This document shows positions 23,932-35,868 of a stretch of 64,000 bases of DNA, piece after piece (positions within the stretch are counted from its first letter, which is position 1; the number at the start of each line of letters is the position of its first letter). The notes beneath the pieces are model-generated. The model searched no databases. It was not told where the DNA came from and worked only from the letters and a program-made list of their open reading frames with translations. Source of the DNA: Phialocephala subalpina (taxonomy: Eukaryota; Ascomycota; Leotiomycetes; Helotiales; Mollisiaceae); NCBI GenBank assembly GCA_900073065.1, contig FJOG01000043.1, positions 108,281-172,280 on the forward strand, written 5' to 3'. Position numbers and translations under genes: made by a program.

Positions 23932-26179
23932 ATGAATGGAGATGATGAAATGAAGCCGGATAAAGTTGGAGATATTTCCACGGCAATACCACTCCAATCC
24001 CCAGCGGGTGAGAACGCGAGAGCACCACTTACAGAGAGTCGAGTCCGGTTACTTCCAGCTGATGCTATGCACATCGTGGATGGGTTCTGTGGAATGTGCC
24101 GGCAAATTCTAGACAACTGGGGTGAACTGGACGAAGAAGATACGGATTCCAGAATGGAATTTGCGCACCATTCAGTTCTCGGAATGAGAAAATCGGCTGA
24201 GAGGGGGTGTACTTTGTGTACGCTTTTTCTGGGGGATGCAGCTAATTTCGGCCACTTTAGGTTGGGAATTATGGAAGCTGATGCAGAAGATACGGAGGTT
24301 GACGTGGAGGATATGGATACGGGTGAAGATGTGGATACTATTGAGGCGACCCCTATTGACGAGGAAAGCATATATCTTCAGTCAACCGACAGTATTCAAA
24401 ATGGGGACGCCGATCAAGAAATCCTTGATGCCCCTCGAATTCTTGTCTTGCGTAGCAGCGAGAGTACAGTACAGAAATGTTGGCGTTGTCTGACGTATGG
24501 TGAAGATGGAAAGCTATTTTCTTCAATTCTATTTTGGCCAGTCCTAGATCCAGGTTCGTAGATTTATATTGATTTTCACATAGAATTCTCTGAGCTTACA
24601 TAAAGACGAAGGTCAACAGAAACCCGGTCGACCTAGCTCCACAGTTCCATCCCGCGACGATCTTATGCTTTTGGCAAAGGAGTGGATGGGAGATTGTAAC
24701 AAACAGCATAATAAATGCACCCAATCAATCCACGATGAAAAACTACCAACGCGACTTCTCTATATCGGCCGCCGGAATTTACGACTCAGACTCTCACTCA
24801 GCCTTCCAAGCGATACTAGATATGCTACCCTAAGTCATTGTTGGGGTTTAGGTGAGAATCTCAAGCTTGTTAAATCCAATTTGAAGGCTTTCCAACGAAC
24901 AATTCCACGGAATCAACTCTGCAAGACTTTTCAAGATGCCATCTTCATAGCATCGCAGTTGGATCTCGACTATTTATGGATTGACTCATTATGTATTATC
25001 CAGGATGATGAAGAAGACTGGCGTCAAGAATCAGCACTGATGGGCATGGTCTACGGAAATTCTTACTTGAATATTGCAGCTGCTGGAGCCTCTGATGGGA
25101 GCCAAGGTTGCTTTTTCCAAGACAACCCAATGAGGATCAATAAAGTACGAGTAAGAATAACCGCGGCTGATAAGAACACATTCTACGACTGTGTGCCAGC
25201 GAGTATTTATCGGCATTGTATCGGGACCACTCCTTTGTCTTCGCGGGCATGGGCGTTGCAGGAACGTTTGCTGGCACCAAGAACTCTCCACTTCAGCAGG
25301 GGCCAGCTCTTCTGGGAATGTAACGAGGGATACCGATGCGAGAGCTTATCTTATCCCATTCCTCTAAAACAGAATGATTCCGATTGGTATCTCGAAAAAA
25401 GAGCTCTATCAGAGTTCTGGAACAAGATACTTTATATCTACTCAACATGCCGCTTGACAAAAGTACAAGACAAGTTAGTCGCTATATCTGGTATTATCCG
25501 AAAGATCCAAGTTGAGAAAAATGATAAATGTGTTGCGGGTCTCTGGAAGTCCGAAATGGAAATCCAGCTTCTTTGGTACGTGCCTTGGCTGTCACCACGA
25601 CCCGATATCTACGTGTCTCCGAGTTGGTCGTGGGCCTCAGTGAACGGCTCAGTTTATGGATATGACTTCTACGAAGGGTTTTTCGGTAGGGGTCGAGAAC
25701 TACACACTCATGTGCTCGACGTACATGTCAAATCTTGTGGTAACGATCCCTTAGGAGAGTTATCCGACGGCAACATACTGCTCTCGTGTCAGACCTTAGT
25801 ATGTGTCACTTTGCTTGGCCCCGCTCCCTGCGAAGATGGACCGTGGCATTTTCATAAGGAGAAAATGAAGATCGATGGCAAAGATATGAAGTTCGAATCT
25901 TGGATATGCTGGGATTGTCAGGAAGAGTCTTTGAGAAGTGTTTATCTTTTGCCCATTTCGGGATCGATTTGTGGTCTGATACTTGTCCCTACTGATCAAG
26001 AACAAGGCCAGTACAGAAGGGTGGGATTGTTTGCTTCGCTTCTAGATTCCAGCTGGGGAATCCAAGAACTAGGTGATATTGTGATGAATCCAGAACATTC
26101 TGCGGGAGCAGATGCATTTGCTGGATTTAACGACAGCGGCAAATACGAAGTGGAGCAATGGGTCTTAAATATCGTGTAG
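23932..26179 (+). CDS. HET-domain protein (heterokaryon incompatibility type)
   Basis: Exons 23932-24553 and 24606-26179, phase 1, 731 residues. The start at 23932 (caagATGaat) is preferred over the A-rich upstream extension. The N-terminus has a Cys-containing segment (GFCGMCRQILDNW, RGCTLCTLFLGDA) seen in many HET proteins. An unusual acidic insert of about 30 residues follows near 24270-24370. The HET domain in exon 2 has its signatures: RYATLSHCWGLGENL, LDYLWIDSLCIIQDDEEDWR, VYGNSYLNIAAAGASDGSQG, and SSRAWALQERLLAPRTLHFS. In known incompatibility genes the domain triggers cell death after non-self contact; whether this member does so is unknown. Intact. CCTGAGC-repeat copies flank it. Confidence 0.9.
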
Positions 26180-26382
26180 ATAATGGACAAATCATTGGTT
26201 TACTAATTTGATTTCTTTGCCTAAACGTCACTTTAAGCTCGGTTTACATAGTTCCTCGAGAGATATTTATCACAGCTTTACTGATTCTGAAATAATATTA
26301 AAGCTATAAAAGTATTATATTCCTTAACTAGGTAACTAATAAGTTATTATAATATATAACCTCATTATATATATTATATATT
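26180..26382. other. AT-rich intergenic
   Basis: AT-rich sequence after the HET gene, with alternating TATA tracts next to the LTR-like element. Confidence 0.4.
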
Positions 26383-26849
26383 TGTAACGAAACCAGTCTG
26401 CTAGCCCCCTAGTAGTTACCTTTACCCGTAGTAGGCACGAGTGTAGTAGATAATCAGGAGAGTAAGAAGTGGTTCTAATGAAAATCTAAAGCTAAGGAAG
26501 AAAGGAGAAGAGAATCAGATGATACCGCGAGGCCTAGGTTATGGCTACGGGTCTAATACAGGCTGTATTTAAGGCTTGTTCCCCTTACGGGTAATCTATA
26601 AGGCCCGTGAGGAGTATAACGGCACAAGCGATTACAAGCTATTATAAAAGTACGTGGGAATGCATATAATAGGCTAAAAGGATCTATCTTATAGGCCTAG
26701 TACTAAGGAGAATCCAAAGATAAAAAGAAAGGAAAGAAGAGAGGTTCCTGAACCACTTTTTGAGACCCCGTAAGATTAGCATCCGTTTCAGCCCCGAGTC
26801 CATACCGAAACGAGTAAAGGGGCTCGCGCACGTGACCCTGAACGTTACA
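26383..26849 (+). mobile_element. Candidate solo LTR (TGTAACG ... CGTTACA)
   Basis: A 467-bp segment begins TGTAACG at 26383-26389 and ends with its perfect inverse CGTTACA at 26843-26849, the TG...CA form of LTRs. No 5-bp target duplication is visible (ATATT before, ATTGA after), so boundaries are tentative. Part of its interior (TATAACGGCAC ... TATAATAGGCTAA ... CTTATAGGC) is repeated, diverged, at about 26873-26945. No coding content. Confidence 0.4.
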
Positions 26850-27153
26850 ATTGACTATTATAACGGCACGAGGGCTTATATACTAAGAAGAGGCGTTAAG
26901 AATGCGTTTAATTAGGCTAATAGGAGCTTAACCTTATAGGCTAGCTACGAAGGAAAGAAAGAAGATAAAGAAGAAGAGAGAGAGAAGTGCGGACGAGAGC
27001 TAATAAGCCAACGCCGCGAACCCCTAAAGCTAGTCCTCTTTAGGACGCCCCTAGGCGAGCTGCAAGCGTGGCTTCGTCGTCACAACTATAGTCTCTATAT
27101 ATTTATTAATATAGTAGGGGGGTTATTCTTAGCTGCGCCGCGTCGCGTAATAC
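26850..27153. other. Repeat-derived intergenic, similar to the adjacent LTR-like segment
   Basis: Contains a diverged second copy of the TATAACGGCAC / AGGCTAA / CTTATAGGC module seen at 26613-26700, suggesting nested or duplicated repeats. Confidence 0.4.
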
Positions 27154-27235
27154 GGTGAGCAAACCTGAGCAGACATGAGCCGAAGGTGAGCCTGGCCTGA
27201 GCCGAGCCTGAGCAAAGGCGGCGCTGCTCACGTGA
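27154..27235 (+). repeat. CCTGAGC-rich dispersed repeat, copy 2
   Basis: GGTGAGC, CCTGAGCAG, GAGCCGAAGGTGAGCC, GCCTGAGCCGAGCCTGAGCA, then GGCGGCGCTGCTCACG. It overlaps the 3' end of the minus-strand coiled-coil gene. Confidence 0.65.
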
Positions 27236-27992
27236 GACATAGGCTTGGGAAGAGCAAACATTCCGGCGGGGGAACAGATCGATCGGCAATCTTCATCTTC
27301 GCAGCTTGCTGAGCCTCGGAAAATCGCTTCTCGAATTTCTTTAGCTTGGCTTCGTAGTACTTCTGTGCTCCTTCCTTGATACCACGCTACTGCCCCTGTT
27401 CTGCCTTTAACTTGGCAGCTCGCTGTTCACCTAAAGCCTCTTCTAGGTTGCTGGTGTCGACAGTTTCGCCTCGATGTATATCTACAATCATCTCTCTCAA
27501 AGATCTGTTCTCCCTGTTGACATCGAACCATGCCTCAACCTCCTTCTCAATGCGAGCATCGAGTTCCTTGATCTTGGCCTCTTTTTTCTTCATGGATGTA
27601 GCAAACTTCCTCCTAGCTTGCCAGATATTGTTCTCGAGAGTCTTGTATTCACCCGTCAACCGCTTGATTTCCTTCGCAGCTATTCTCTGGCTGTCGGCAA
27701 GCTTGAAGTCGAGTTCGGTAATGATCTGCTTCAGGGCATCGGGATCGTTTGGGAGAGCATTGAGATTGAAAGGCGTGGGTATGTAGGCAGGCTCTAGGGG
27801 CGGTTGCGTGTCTTCGGAGATTATTTGTAAGAACTAGAACTTAGTTAAGACGTCGGGGCACATTAGGGTGACATTGAGAGCACCTTCGAGGATTTCGGTA
27901 CCTTCGATATTGAGGACTTTGATGCGAACATTGAGTTCATCGCTCTCGTCGAGCTGAACGGAGACTCCATTGTGAGTGATTGTTCGAGGCAT
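27228..27992 (-). pseudogene. Coiled-coil gene with two in-frame TAG codons
   Basis: One frame runs from ATG 27990-27992 to the stop at 27228-27230, broken only by two TAGs. The N-terminus MPRTITHNGVSVQLDESDEL, then RIKVLNIEGTEILEGALNVT, is beta-like. The first TAG (about 27838-27840) comes after VLTKF; a branch-like TTAACTAA just before it leaves open that it is the end of an intron. Then FNLNALPNDPDALKQIITEL and a long coil (EYKTLENNIWQARRKFATSM, IKELDARIEKEVEAWFDVNR). The second TAG (27387-27389) follows EQGQ, and the coil resumes AQKYYEAKLKKFEKRFSEAQ. Gln would suit both positions. Divergent from the gene at 28288. Confidence 0.5.
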
Positions 27993-28287
27993 TGTGTTGC
28001 GCAAGATTGTATTCACAGCGTAGGTAGAGTGGTAATTTGAAGAAGATTTGTGTGTGGTCGTAGAAAGGCAAGGTCGCGGTCTGCGCCAAAACTTCGACTG
28101 CGCCTTAGCGTAGCGAGATCTAGATGATGTGTAAAGCGGCACACGGAGCTATACGAGGAGAGCTGGAAAAGCAATACAATGTCCCAAAGCATGAAGTACT
28201 TTACAGTAAATTCTAAAAGTATTTGTCGAAGAGGTAATATTTCGTTCTCTCAATAGTAAATACTTCACTTGATCCAGCCTTGCGAAA

Positions 28288-28945
28288 TTGAAGGGCAAGG
28301 TGATCAACGCCTTCGCTACCGTCGCACAGAAGGAAAAAACCGAGGCTGTGAAGGACATTACTCCCAGTACCCAGCTTATCGAGAAGAAGGATTTGGAGAT
28401 CTCTCAGCTTAAGGCTGCGAATCTGGACATGGCGAAAGTTAAGGCGATCAATACGCAGCAAGCCACCAAGATGAAGACACTCAAGGAAGAGGTCCGCAAA
28501 CTTCAAGGCGGCATATCCATCGAGCGAAACAATAAGGAGCAGGTAAAAAAATCTCGAGACTTGAAGGTTCAGGCGGTCAAGATGGAGACAGTGGAGTTGA
28601 ACGAAAAACTTTTCCAGAAGAAAGTTGGAACTGGGGCTTCTGCATCACCTTCAAGCCTTGCTACTCTCCATGGCTCTGTCTATATCGCTGGTACGATCAA
28701 CGCCCCTGTCAACGTCAATAGTGGTGGTGCTAGTCTAGATAAGCTTGTATTCCCGAAGCAATATTATTCCCCTCTCCCCTTTTTTTAGACAGTTGCTTGA
28801 ATAATAATGCTGACACCGATACTTAGTGTCAGCTTCCAGCACCATTGCCAAGAGAAAGGCGGCCCGACCCCCTACGTCGGATTCTCCACCTCTTAAGAGA
28901 GAGCGTACTCGTCCTCGCGCGTCTGATTTCATGGCTATACCTTGA
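28288..28945 (+). CDS. Coiled-coil protein with C-terminal basic (NLS-like) tail
   Basis: The open frame at 28288 has no ATG and is preceded by a CCAG acceptor at 28277, so a 5' exon is missing from my reading. It encodes a coil (KDLEISQLKAANLDMAKVKA, MKTLKEEVRKLQGGISIERN) and then a Gly/Ser/Asn segment (GSVYIAGTINAPVNVNSGGA). After an intron ending near 28826, the tail TIAKRKAARPPTSDSPPLKR, then ERTRPRASDF, ends at 28943-28945. The basic clusters look like a bipartite nuclear localisation signal. The exact last donor is unresolved. It belongs by layout to the local coiled-coil set. Confidence 0.45.
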
Positions 28946-28996
28946 GCCTTTCCAGCACTTTTCCTCCCCGCCGTGCCCGGATTTTACTGGATATCG

Positions 28997-29665
28997 NNNN
29001 NNNNNNNNNNNNNNNNNNNNNNNNNNNNNNNNNNNNNNNNNNNNNNNNNNNNNNNNNNNNNNNNNNNNNNNNNNNNNNNNNNNNNNNNNNNNNNNNNNNN
29101 NNNNNNNNNNNNNNNNNNNNNNNNNNNNNNNNNNNNNNNNNNNNNNNNNNNNNNNNNNNNNNNNNNNNNNNNNNNNNNNNNNNNNNNNNNNNNNNNNNNN
29201 NNNNNNNNNNNNNNNNNNNNNNNNNNNNNNNNNNNNNNNNNNNNNNNNNNNNNNNNNNNNNNNNNNNNNNNNNNNNNNNNNNNNNNNNNNNNNNNNNNNN
29301 NNNNNNNNNNNNNNNNNNNNNNNNNNNNNNNNNNNNNNNNNNNNNNNNNNNNNNNNNNNNNNNNNNNNNNNNNNNNNNNNNNNNNNNNNNNNNNNNNNNN
29401 NNNNNNNNNNNNNNNNNNNNNNNNNNNNNNNNNNNNNNNNNNNNNNNNNNNNNNNNNNNNNNNNNNNNNNNNNNNNNNNNNNNNNNNNNNNNNNNNNNNN
29501 NNNNNNNNNNNNNNNNNNNNNNNNNNNNNNNNNNNNNNNNNNNNNNNNNNNNNNNNNNNNNNNNNNNNNNNNNNNNNNNNNNNNNNNNNNNNNNNNNNNN
29601 NNNNNNNNNNNNNNNNNNNNNNNNNNNNNNNNNNNNNNNNNNNNNNNNNNNNNNNNNNNNNNNNN
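28997..29665. other. Assembly gap (669 N)
   Basis: Run of unknown bases. Open frames spanning it are artefacts of N translation. Confidence 0.99.
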
Positions 29666-29730
29666 CGGCATGGCTGCAAATCCGGCGTTGGTGGTCTGTA
29701 CTCAGTCATACAGATATGAAATGTGATTAA

Positions 29731-31109
29731 TTACGCTGTAAGTACATGATCCTCCCTACGTATCTTTCCTCGACCCAATCCCCGTGCCTTTGATCCCACC
29801 TTATTGTACGTCCACTTCATTATACTTCTCCCATTCCTACCCCCACTTCCCTCCCCTGTATTTCCTAGCTCTACTTCTTCGCCGCTAGCGTTTTGACCAT
29901 TGGCTTTACGATCACCGATGTAGCGCCTAAAGAAGATATTGAGGGCAGGGAGGCTGGCGCATATCATACCGATAGAGACTTCTGCTGACCTGTATATAAC
30001 TTACGTAAACATATATAGCCCAGCTAGCATCTGTATAGCCGCCAGTAAGAGGGGTAACTAAGGGGAAAAAAGAAGGGAGAGGAGGAAAGGGAATAAAACA
30101 TACGCCAATAGAGTTAACCTGAGAACAGATATCGTCGTGTCCTCACTCATCCCAGTTGAAAAAACCAAAAGCAACCTCGCAATACTAGTTCCTATCGCCG
30201 CGCCCCCGGCCGCTAACAATGCAACCACCTTGACCTTCTTCCCCAACGGCAAATCCAGCATCCAGAGTAACGGTATTGGAATAACCAACACCACCACATC
30301 CGTAACGAGACTCAGAATCGAATCCGCGAGGAAAAAGGCGTATTCATTGATGCAGGAAGGATGGAGATTGGGATCCCAAAATCCGGCAATAGGGGTGCAG
30401 ATTCGAATTTTGATGACGAAGGCTAGTAAGTAGTATAAGGTTATGAACCCTATAAAGAAGTATATGATGATCACGGCTCTTGGGACAATTGCAAAGATAC
30501 GCGTGAATATCAGGAGGAGAGTTATTTTAACGAGGAGAGCAGTCAGGCCATAGATCAGAAAGCCCCGGTATACGGCCTTTGGAGTAAATTAGTGGCGACG
30601 CAATAGAGGTGAGGAAGATGTGAGTTAAGAACTCACCTTTCGGTATGCTACTATATCGTGCTTCGTCACCTCCCACTGATGTACTCCTCCCCCAGTGTAG
30701 CTCACTACATGCATTTAGTTATATAGATCCTGAAAAATTGCATATTGTGGATAAGCCTACTACTTAATGTATTACTACAAAACAAAATGACGAAAACCTG
30801 ATCGAAAGATTAGCATTCGATTTTGCTTAAGTGGATATGGAGTCAAATACCCATGATGCAATACAAAGCCCTAAAAATCACAGACTATTAGCAATCATTT
30901 CCCAAAAGAATTTTAGGCTTACAATCCTCTCTTTCCATTAGACCATGGAGTCTTGACTTGGTGTATATCCGTAAGAATACAAAAAAGGTAACGAGACATA
31001 TGGACGAGATCTGAGTCACTGTGTTGATCGTTTTTAAGACGTCTTGAGGGTGTTTAAAGTTAGGTATTACGCCTTCCGGAGGCGCTAAGGCACCTTCTGT
31101 GTCGGACAT
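29731..31109 (-). CDS. Integral membrane protein, fungal rhodopsin-domain (SAT4/PTH11-like) family
   Basis: Multi-exon minus-strand gene. Exon 1 (from 31109) reads MSDTEGALAPPEGVIPNFKH, then a first membrane helix (ISSICLVTFFVFLRIYTK). Following exons give EDWLCIASWVF, YTGGGVHQWEVTKHDIVAYR, and AVYRGFLIYGLTALLVKITL. A long exon around 30058-30575 gives CTPIAGFWDPNLHPSCINEY, then SLVTDVVVLVIPIPLLWMLD and a charged loop LPLGKKVKVVALLAAGG. The last exons read YTDASWAIYVY and VSIGMICASLPALNIFFRRY with a hydrophilic tail ending at 29731. The order and motifs (TGGG..W, CxPxxxFWD, D...VLxIPIPLLW, CLP) are those of the family of about seven membrane helices. Some members sense surface or host cues; the ligand here is unknown. 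Exon edges are approximate. Confidence 0.8.
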
Positions 31110-33322
31110 GTTGCAGATTAGCTGATAGGATATATTCGCTAAGATTGGGGCGGCCTAATGCAAAATATTGTAGTTCCTTCTATGGTGTAAGAGAATACTA
31201 GACTCAGAACATCGTCAAATAAACAGGGACGGAAAGGTGGGGTTGGGTTGTGGCGGAAGAAAGGCTGAGAGGAGACGACAATAAATACAGATGTGGAGCC
31301 TATGACAGGTGAAGTGGCCTCTCCCTCTATCCCTTGTTTAAGGTTAGGGTTTTTCTGGGATCAGGGCCGAGCATAAAGTTCGCGTTTTCAAAAGCTACAT
31401 ATTACCGAATCGACTTTGTAAGGATTTAGGCCACCATTAACCAACCGCCAGGCAGGAACGTACAATATTACTGCGAGCATAATACCCGGCAAGTGAGGAT
31501 CCATCGGAAATAACAACAATAAATCGACAGCGGGGGGCTTTCGAAGAGCAATGCTATTAGCATATCTCTCGAGTAACGCTGTTTCAGCCACCACGGGAAA
31601 TGCCTAGTCCAAAACTCTGCCAACGCACGCCTGGGCGTGTAGAAAATAAAGTTCGTCGTCGCATCACCCGGACTTCCGAGGGGCGTGGTCTAAGATTGAA
31701 TCTAACTTTGACAAATATTTGCCGAGAGGTAATGAAATATGTTCTTGATACGTCGTCAAGTTGCGACTGATTAATAACGGCTGAGATATGACGTGGGTTT
31801 ATATTTTCGAAGTGGTTCCCAGACCCCGCCAAGGGTGGAGTCATGACATTCCATGACGTGATGATTGATAATAACCTTTGACAAGACCTTACATTTGTAT
31901 TAATTTCGGCTTTCTTTGCGGAGTAATTTTGGTTATTGAATTGAATTCTATTCTTCCTATTGTAAACTACGTTCAGGTGCGCTGCCTCTTTGAGTTTAGC
32001 GCAGCCACTTCGGGGATGGCGCCTCACTTACCGAGCCGCTGCTTTTGACAACGTCTATAAGAACCCTCCTTCTTTCCTCATCAAATTCTCGACCGACATA
32101 CGCGGCTCCTTCCTCAATCGGATGCTAGCCCCGCTATCTCATATTGCTCCCAGCTTGAATCTCTGAGTTATGCCCTCGCTTCCTTTTGCTCCGCTCCAAT
32201 TGTAACGGGTTGCACCCGTAGTTATGCTCGGCGCTATATCAGTTGCGGAAGTGGTCAGGGCAAAAGGAATGATATTGATGTCAAATCTGCCCTTCTAGCT
32301 AGGTGGGAATGTCTCCCTAATAAAGTGCTCTCACTGACTCATCCAGATTAGGCAGAATTACATAGTAAATCAATGAGTCACCGATAATGCGGCTTCATGC
32401 CAACATGTGACGCTTTCCTCCAGGCATCTCGATCATGACCCTTCCAACTGACACGCTACGCGCCTTCACTGCACGTGTCTAGTCACTGGACTTGGTGTCA
32501 AGCTCGTGCCACTGCCACTAGTGGCCGCAGTACTTTTCCTCCTAAGAGCTGGAACCCCTATTTCCTTCTTCTCTCTTTAGTTAATTCTTGTAATACAAAC
32601 GAGCTTTTGCACTGCACACTTTGCATCCGCCCCGTGACAAAGTTAAACACACCTCCATCGGAGCATACCTCAAATTCCGGGCGTGTAGCCCCCATTGCCA
32701 TTAGCTACTGACATTACTACTGCTGCTGCTACAGGCCGCGGCGAGCTGAGTGATATACTGCCTGACCTAATCTTATGGAGCTTGTTGTCGATGCTGACTT
32801 GCTTCGGGACAGGTTTGCAGCGGGCTTCTGCGCTCTTGGGGCGCCGAGGAGTTGGCACGTAGGTATACTGCAGTTTGAAGGCAAAAGTGGTGGGCTCGGA
32901 CGGCAATCGCTTCAACCTTGACCTATCTCTAGAGCCGAGTCATGACGAGGCAGGGAGCCCAAGCGATCGTAACAGCGACTTCCACAAACAATGGTATTTC
33001 TGATAATTTTCCGAGCTTCTCCCTTTCGAGACGATGTCAACGGTTTTAAATAACTACTACAGGTATGTCAGTAAACGTTCATGGCAAGGGCCATACTGAC
33101 TGGGGAGAGCAAAGGGGGCGGGTGATAGCATGTTCTTGGAAAATCAAGTGCCTCCATAAATAACCAGAGCTCCCGTCCAAGGCCCAACTTAGCTTTAGTC
33201 TTATTTTCTTCCCATTATAAATGCCTTTTCACTTCTTCGATCTCTGTTAAGGTACTCGGCCAAATGCACCCTCTGGGCAGCAATTAGGAAGGAATATAAA
33301 AGGGTTGCGAATAAGGGTCACC
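31110..33322. other. Intergenic, no supported gene
   Basis: About 2.2 kb of scattered short frames (for example minus 31584-32027) with no recognisable protein and no usable start context. Nothing else seen. Confidence 0.45.
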
Positions 33323-33525
33323 ATGGCTATTGTGGCGATGCCAATTGCTTTTGTTACCAGTTGGGTTTTATATGAAAGATGTGAGCTTTCCCTTTCTGTG
33401 ACGTGCTTGGAAACACGCTAATATTTGGTGCAGTTGTGTTAAAAAAGGAGAGGAAATTGCTTGTTGCTCCTGGGATGGCTGCGGTTGAAACACCGGAAGG
33501 AAAACCGGCTGCTGGAACGTCATGA
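33323..33525 (+). CDS. 49-residue single-pass membrane protein, spliced
   Basis: Exon 1 is 33323-33380 and exon 2 is 33434-33525, phase 1, with a GTGAGC donor, a GCTAATA branch-like site and a GTGCAG acceptor. The start has strong context (gtcaccATGG). The protein opens MAIVAMPIAFVTSWVLYERF, a single hydrophobic helix, followed by a basic turn (VLKKERKLL) and a short hydrophilic tail ending GKPAAGTS. The intron excision restores one clean frame, which is unlikely by chance. It is too short for routine gene calling. Function unknown; the helix plus positive flank fits a small mitochondrial or ER membrane protein, but that is inference. Confidence 0.55.
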
Positions 33526-33957
33526 TGTATATGTGGTATGATATCTTATGGATAGATACGTATAATATATATTATGATTACAAAGGCATACGAGATGATG
33601 GTCATAGTAATGGTTGTATACAGAAAATCTCAACATTTTGATATCAGATGGAATGTTCTCTGTGGATGTGTTTCAAGGCCCTACACGGTGAGTTGGCATT
33701 TGGCATTGTGATTCACTCAACTCAAGCTGCTGCCGAGGAGCTCCTCAGCTCTTCGTGGTGTCGCTTTCATGATTAATGTTCTTGCTATAAGCCGCCTCTT
33801 CATTCTCCTACGATGGTGCAAGAATGGACTTTCTATAAACCATCATCTAGAACAGTTTGCAATGGCTAGGAGGCATAACATGTTGCCTCCAATCTGCTCT
33901 CGCCTTTCAATTAGCCCAGCATCCCCAGCCTTCTTCATTCATACGTCTTTAACAACC
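33526..33957. other. Intergenic between convergent genes
   Basis: 3' flanks of the 49-residue gene and the minus-strand gene at 33958. Nothing recognised. Confidence 0.4.
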
Positions 33958-34479
33958 TCACTTCTCATAAGCCGGCAGCTCAACCCCCTTCCCTTTCTCC
34001 ACACTCGCACCACCTAATTCTTCCGGCTGAATAATCCACCCAGGCAACTTCACATCATGAACCTCGAACTCAAACTCATTCCTCTGCAAATAAATACTCC
34101 TTAACTCCCCCCTCCGAAATTTGACCAATTTCCTACAATAATCCTGCCATTCCTCTGCCGTGCCCCGGAAATCCATTGACACAATGAGAAATTCAGAGTT
34201 GACCGAATAGCTGAACGAGTGTTTGGGGGGTTTGTAGCCATATCCACCCTAGTTCATCACTTAATTAGTCATTTCTCTTGGTTTGAATGGTATCTAGAGG
34301 GAGATTACGGAGCTAATTGAGGAGTCTCCTCCTGCGTTTGTTCCAATCAACTCGGTTCGGACGGAGTCGGGGTCGCACTTGAAGTTCTGGCAATGCAGGG
34401 TTACGACCTGGGCATGGAAATCTCTTCCGTTGGCTCCGAGGTTTGTCTTCGGATTGGTATGGAAGCTGTAGAGAGGCAT
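33958..34479 (-). CDS. Hypothetical protein of 153 residues
   Basis: Exon 1 is 34309-34479 and exon 2 is 33958-34248, phase 0, with a GTAATC donor and a CTAG acceptor. It starts MPLYSFHTNPKTNLGANGRD, continues CQNFKCDPDSVRTELIGTNA and, across the junction, SISSGGYGYKPPKHSFSYSV, then FRGTAEEWQDYCRKLVKFRR and ELRSIYLQRNEFEFEVHDVK. No signal peptide or membrane helix. I do not recognise the family. The clean splice and balanced composition suggest a real gene. Confidence 0.6.
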
Positions 34480-34796
34480 TTTGTATTGAATTCTTCAGTG
34501 ATGTTGAGGAGACAGGAGTTGGGGAGGATGGTGCTTTGAGGTACTTCCATTATTCACAAGTAGTATGATTGATTGATTTATTCAATTTAACGCCCGTTCC
34601 GGCAGCCTTAAGGCCGCTATGCAGGCTTACGTAAGGCAGGATCTTCCCCACGCGATGCTACTCCTCTGAGGTCAAATCGAGGCTTACAGGGTCTCAATTC
34701 GACCTTTGAGTTTATGGCTAATATATAAATTGTTTGCCCTGTATCACAGCATAAGTGCTTGCTCTTCTGGTCTGTTAATGTAGCAGTCTCCTCCCG

Positions 34797-35040
34797 TGTC
34801 ACGAACGCATGACTCAGCTAACAGAGCACGTGACAAGTGTCACGTGTTTGGATCCTTAGGAGCCACGAGGATCCAGGAGAACGAAGGTTCTATATAAGAC
34901 TGGCATCTCTGCCCTATATAGGAGCTTCGTGCTCAACTTCTCATAGCAATAGTAACTCATTATTACCTTTGCTTATAACGTCTTGGATTCCATTCTAATA
35001 TCACGTGTTTATTCTTACTTTACTTCTAATTACCAACCAA
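34797..35040 (+). mobile_element. LTR-like segment, candidate retrotransposon remnant
   Basis: Starts TGTCACGAACGC, carries palindromic CACGTGAC/GTCACGTG boxes near 34827-34845, and has a TATATAAG promoter-like box at about 34891. It runs into an AT-rich block at about 35040. This is how a RIP-degraded retroelement with one surviving LTR would look. No coding domain is recognised and no partner LTR was found. Confidence 0.35.
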
Positions 35041-35640
35041 CGTACTTAGGTACAGACCGACGAACATTATAATATACTAGCATATTAAAACGAGAAATAA
35101 TATATATAAAAAATATAAATTATAAATATTATTAATTATTAAAAAATATTAAAATATTTAAAATTTAATAATAATAATAAATAATATAAATATTATTTAT
35201 ATTTATAATTATTTTATTATTATATTTATTAATAGAAAAAAATATATTATTTCTTTATTATTCTTTATTTAAAAAAATTTAATAATATTAAAGAAAATAC
35301 GATATTAAAACTTATAAATAAAATATTCGAAATCTTAATAAGAAAATACGATAAAAAATATTAATAGAAAATAATAAGTTTTTTTATTATATAATAAAAT
35401 TAAATATTTCATTATTATATTTTTATTATTAAACTTTAAAACTTTAATTAAATTTGATATAATTATTATATTACTTATAAATTGAAATAAATATTAAATA
35501 TAAAATAATTCTAATCGTATTTCTAAAAAGTAATTAAATTAAATATTTATTTAAAAATTTTAATATTTTATTATTTCTAATTAAATATTAATTTGTACCT
35601 TATAATATTTATTATAACTTATACGTAGTAAATCAAAGTA
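35041..35640. repeat. AT-rich block, RIP-like
   Basis: Almost pure A/T for 600 bp with abundant TA and AAT/ATT words and very few C or G, in sharp contrast to the flanks. This is typical of heavily RIP-mutated repeats in Pezizomycotina. No readable coding content. Confidence 0.7.
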
Positions 35641-35868
35641 TATTCATTTTATTATAAATTTCGGGTTAAGTAAACGTATCGCCCTTTAGAATTACAGGTT
35701 TTATATTGGAATCAAGGTCACGTATTATATAATAGAGTTTCGTTAAAACGCTAACGCAATGCTAATAACAAGCTAGCTATTAGAGTTTTCTTATAAGGAA
35801 TTGCGTTGAACTTTGAGGTTTTTCATAGATTAGTTTATTGAATAAATTAGATTATTATTAAAGGCCTT

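Noticed and set aside
28829..29730. Long open frames on both strands across the N run
   Set aside because: They consist almost wholly of translated N bases and carry no information.
31584..32027. Minus-strand frame of 147 residues
   Set aside because: Arg/Asn-rich, no domain, no splice support; treated as chance.
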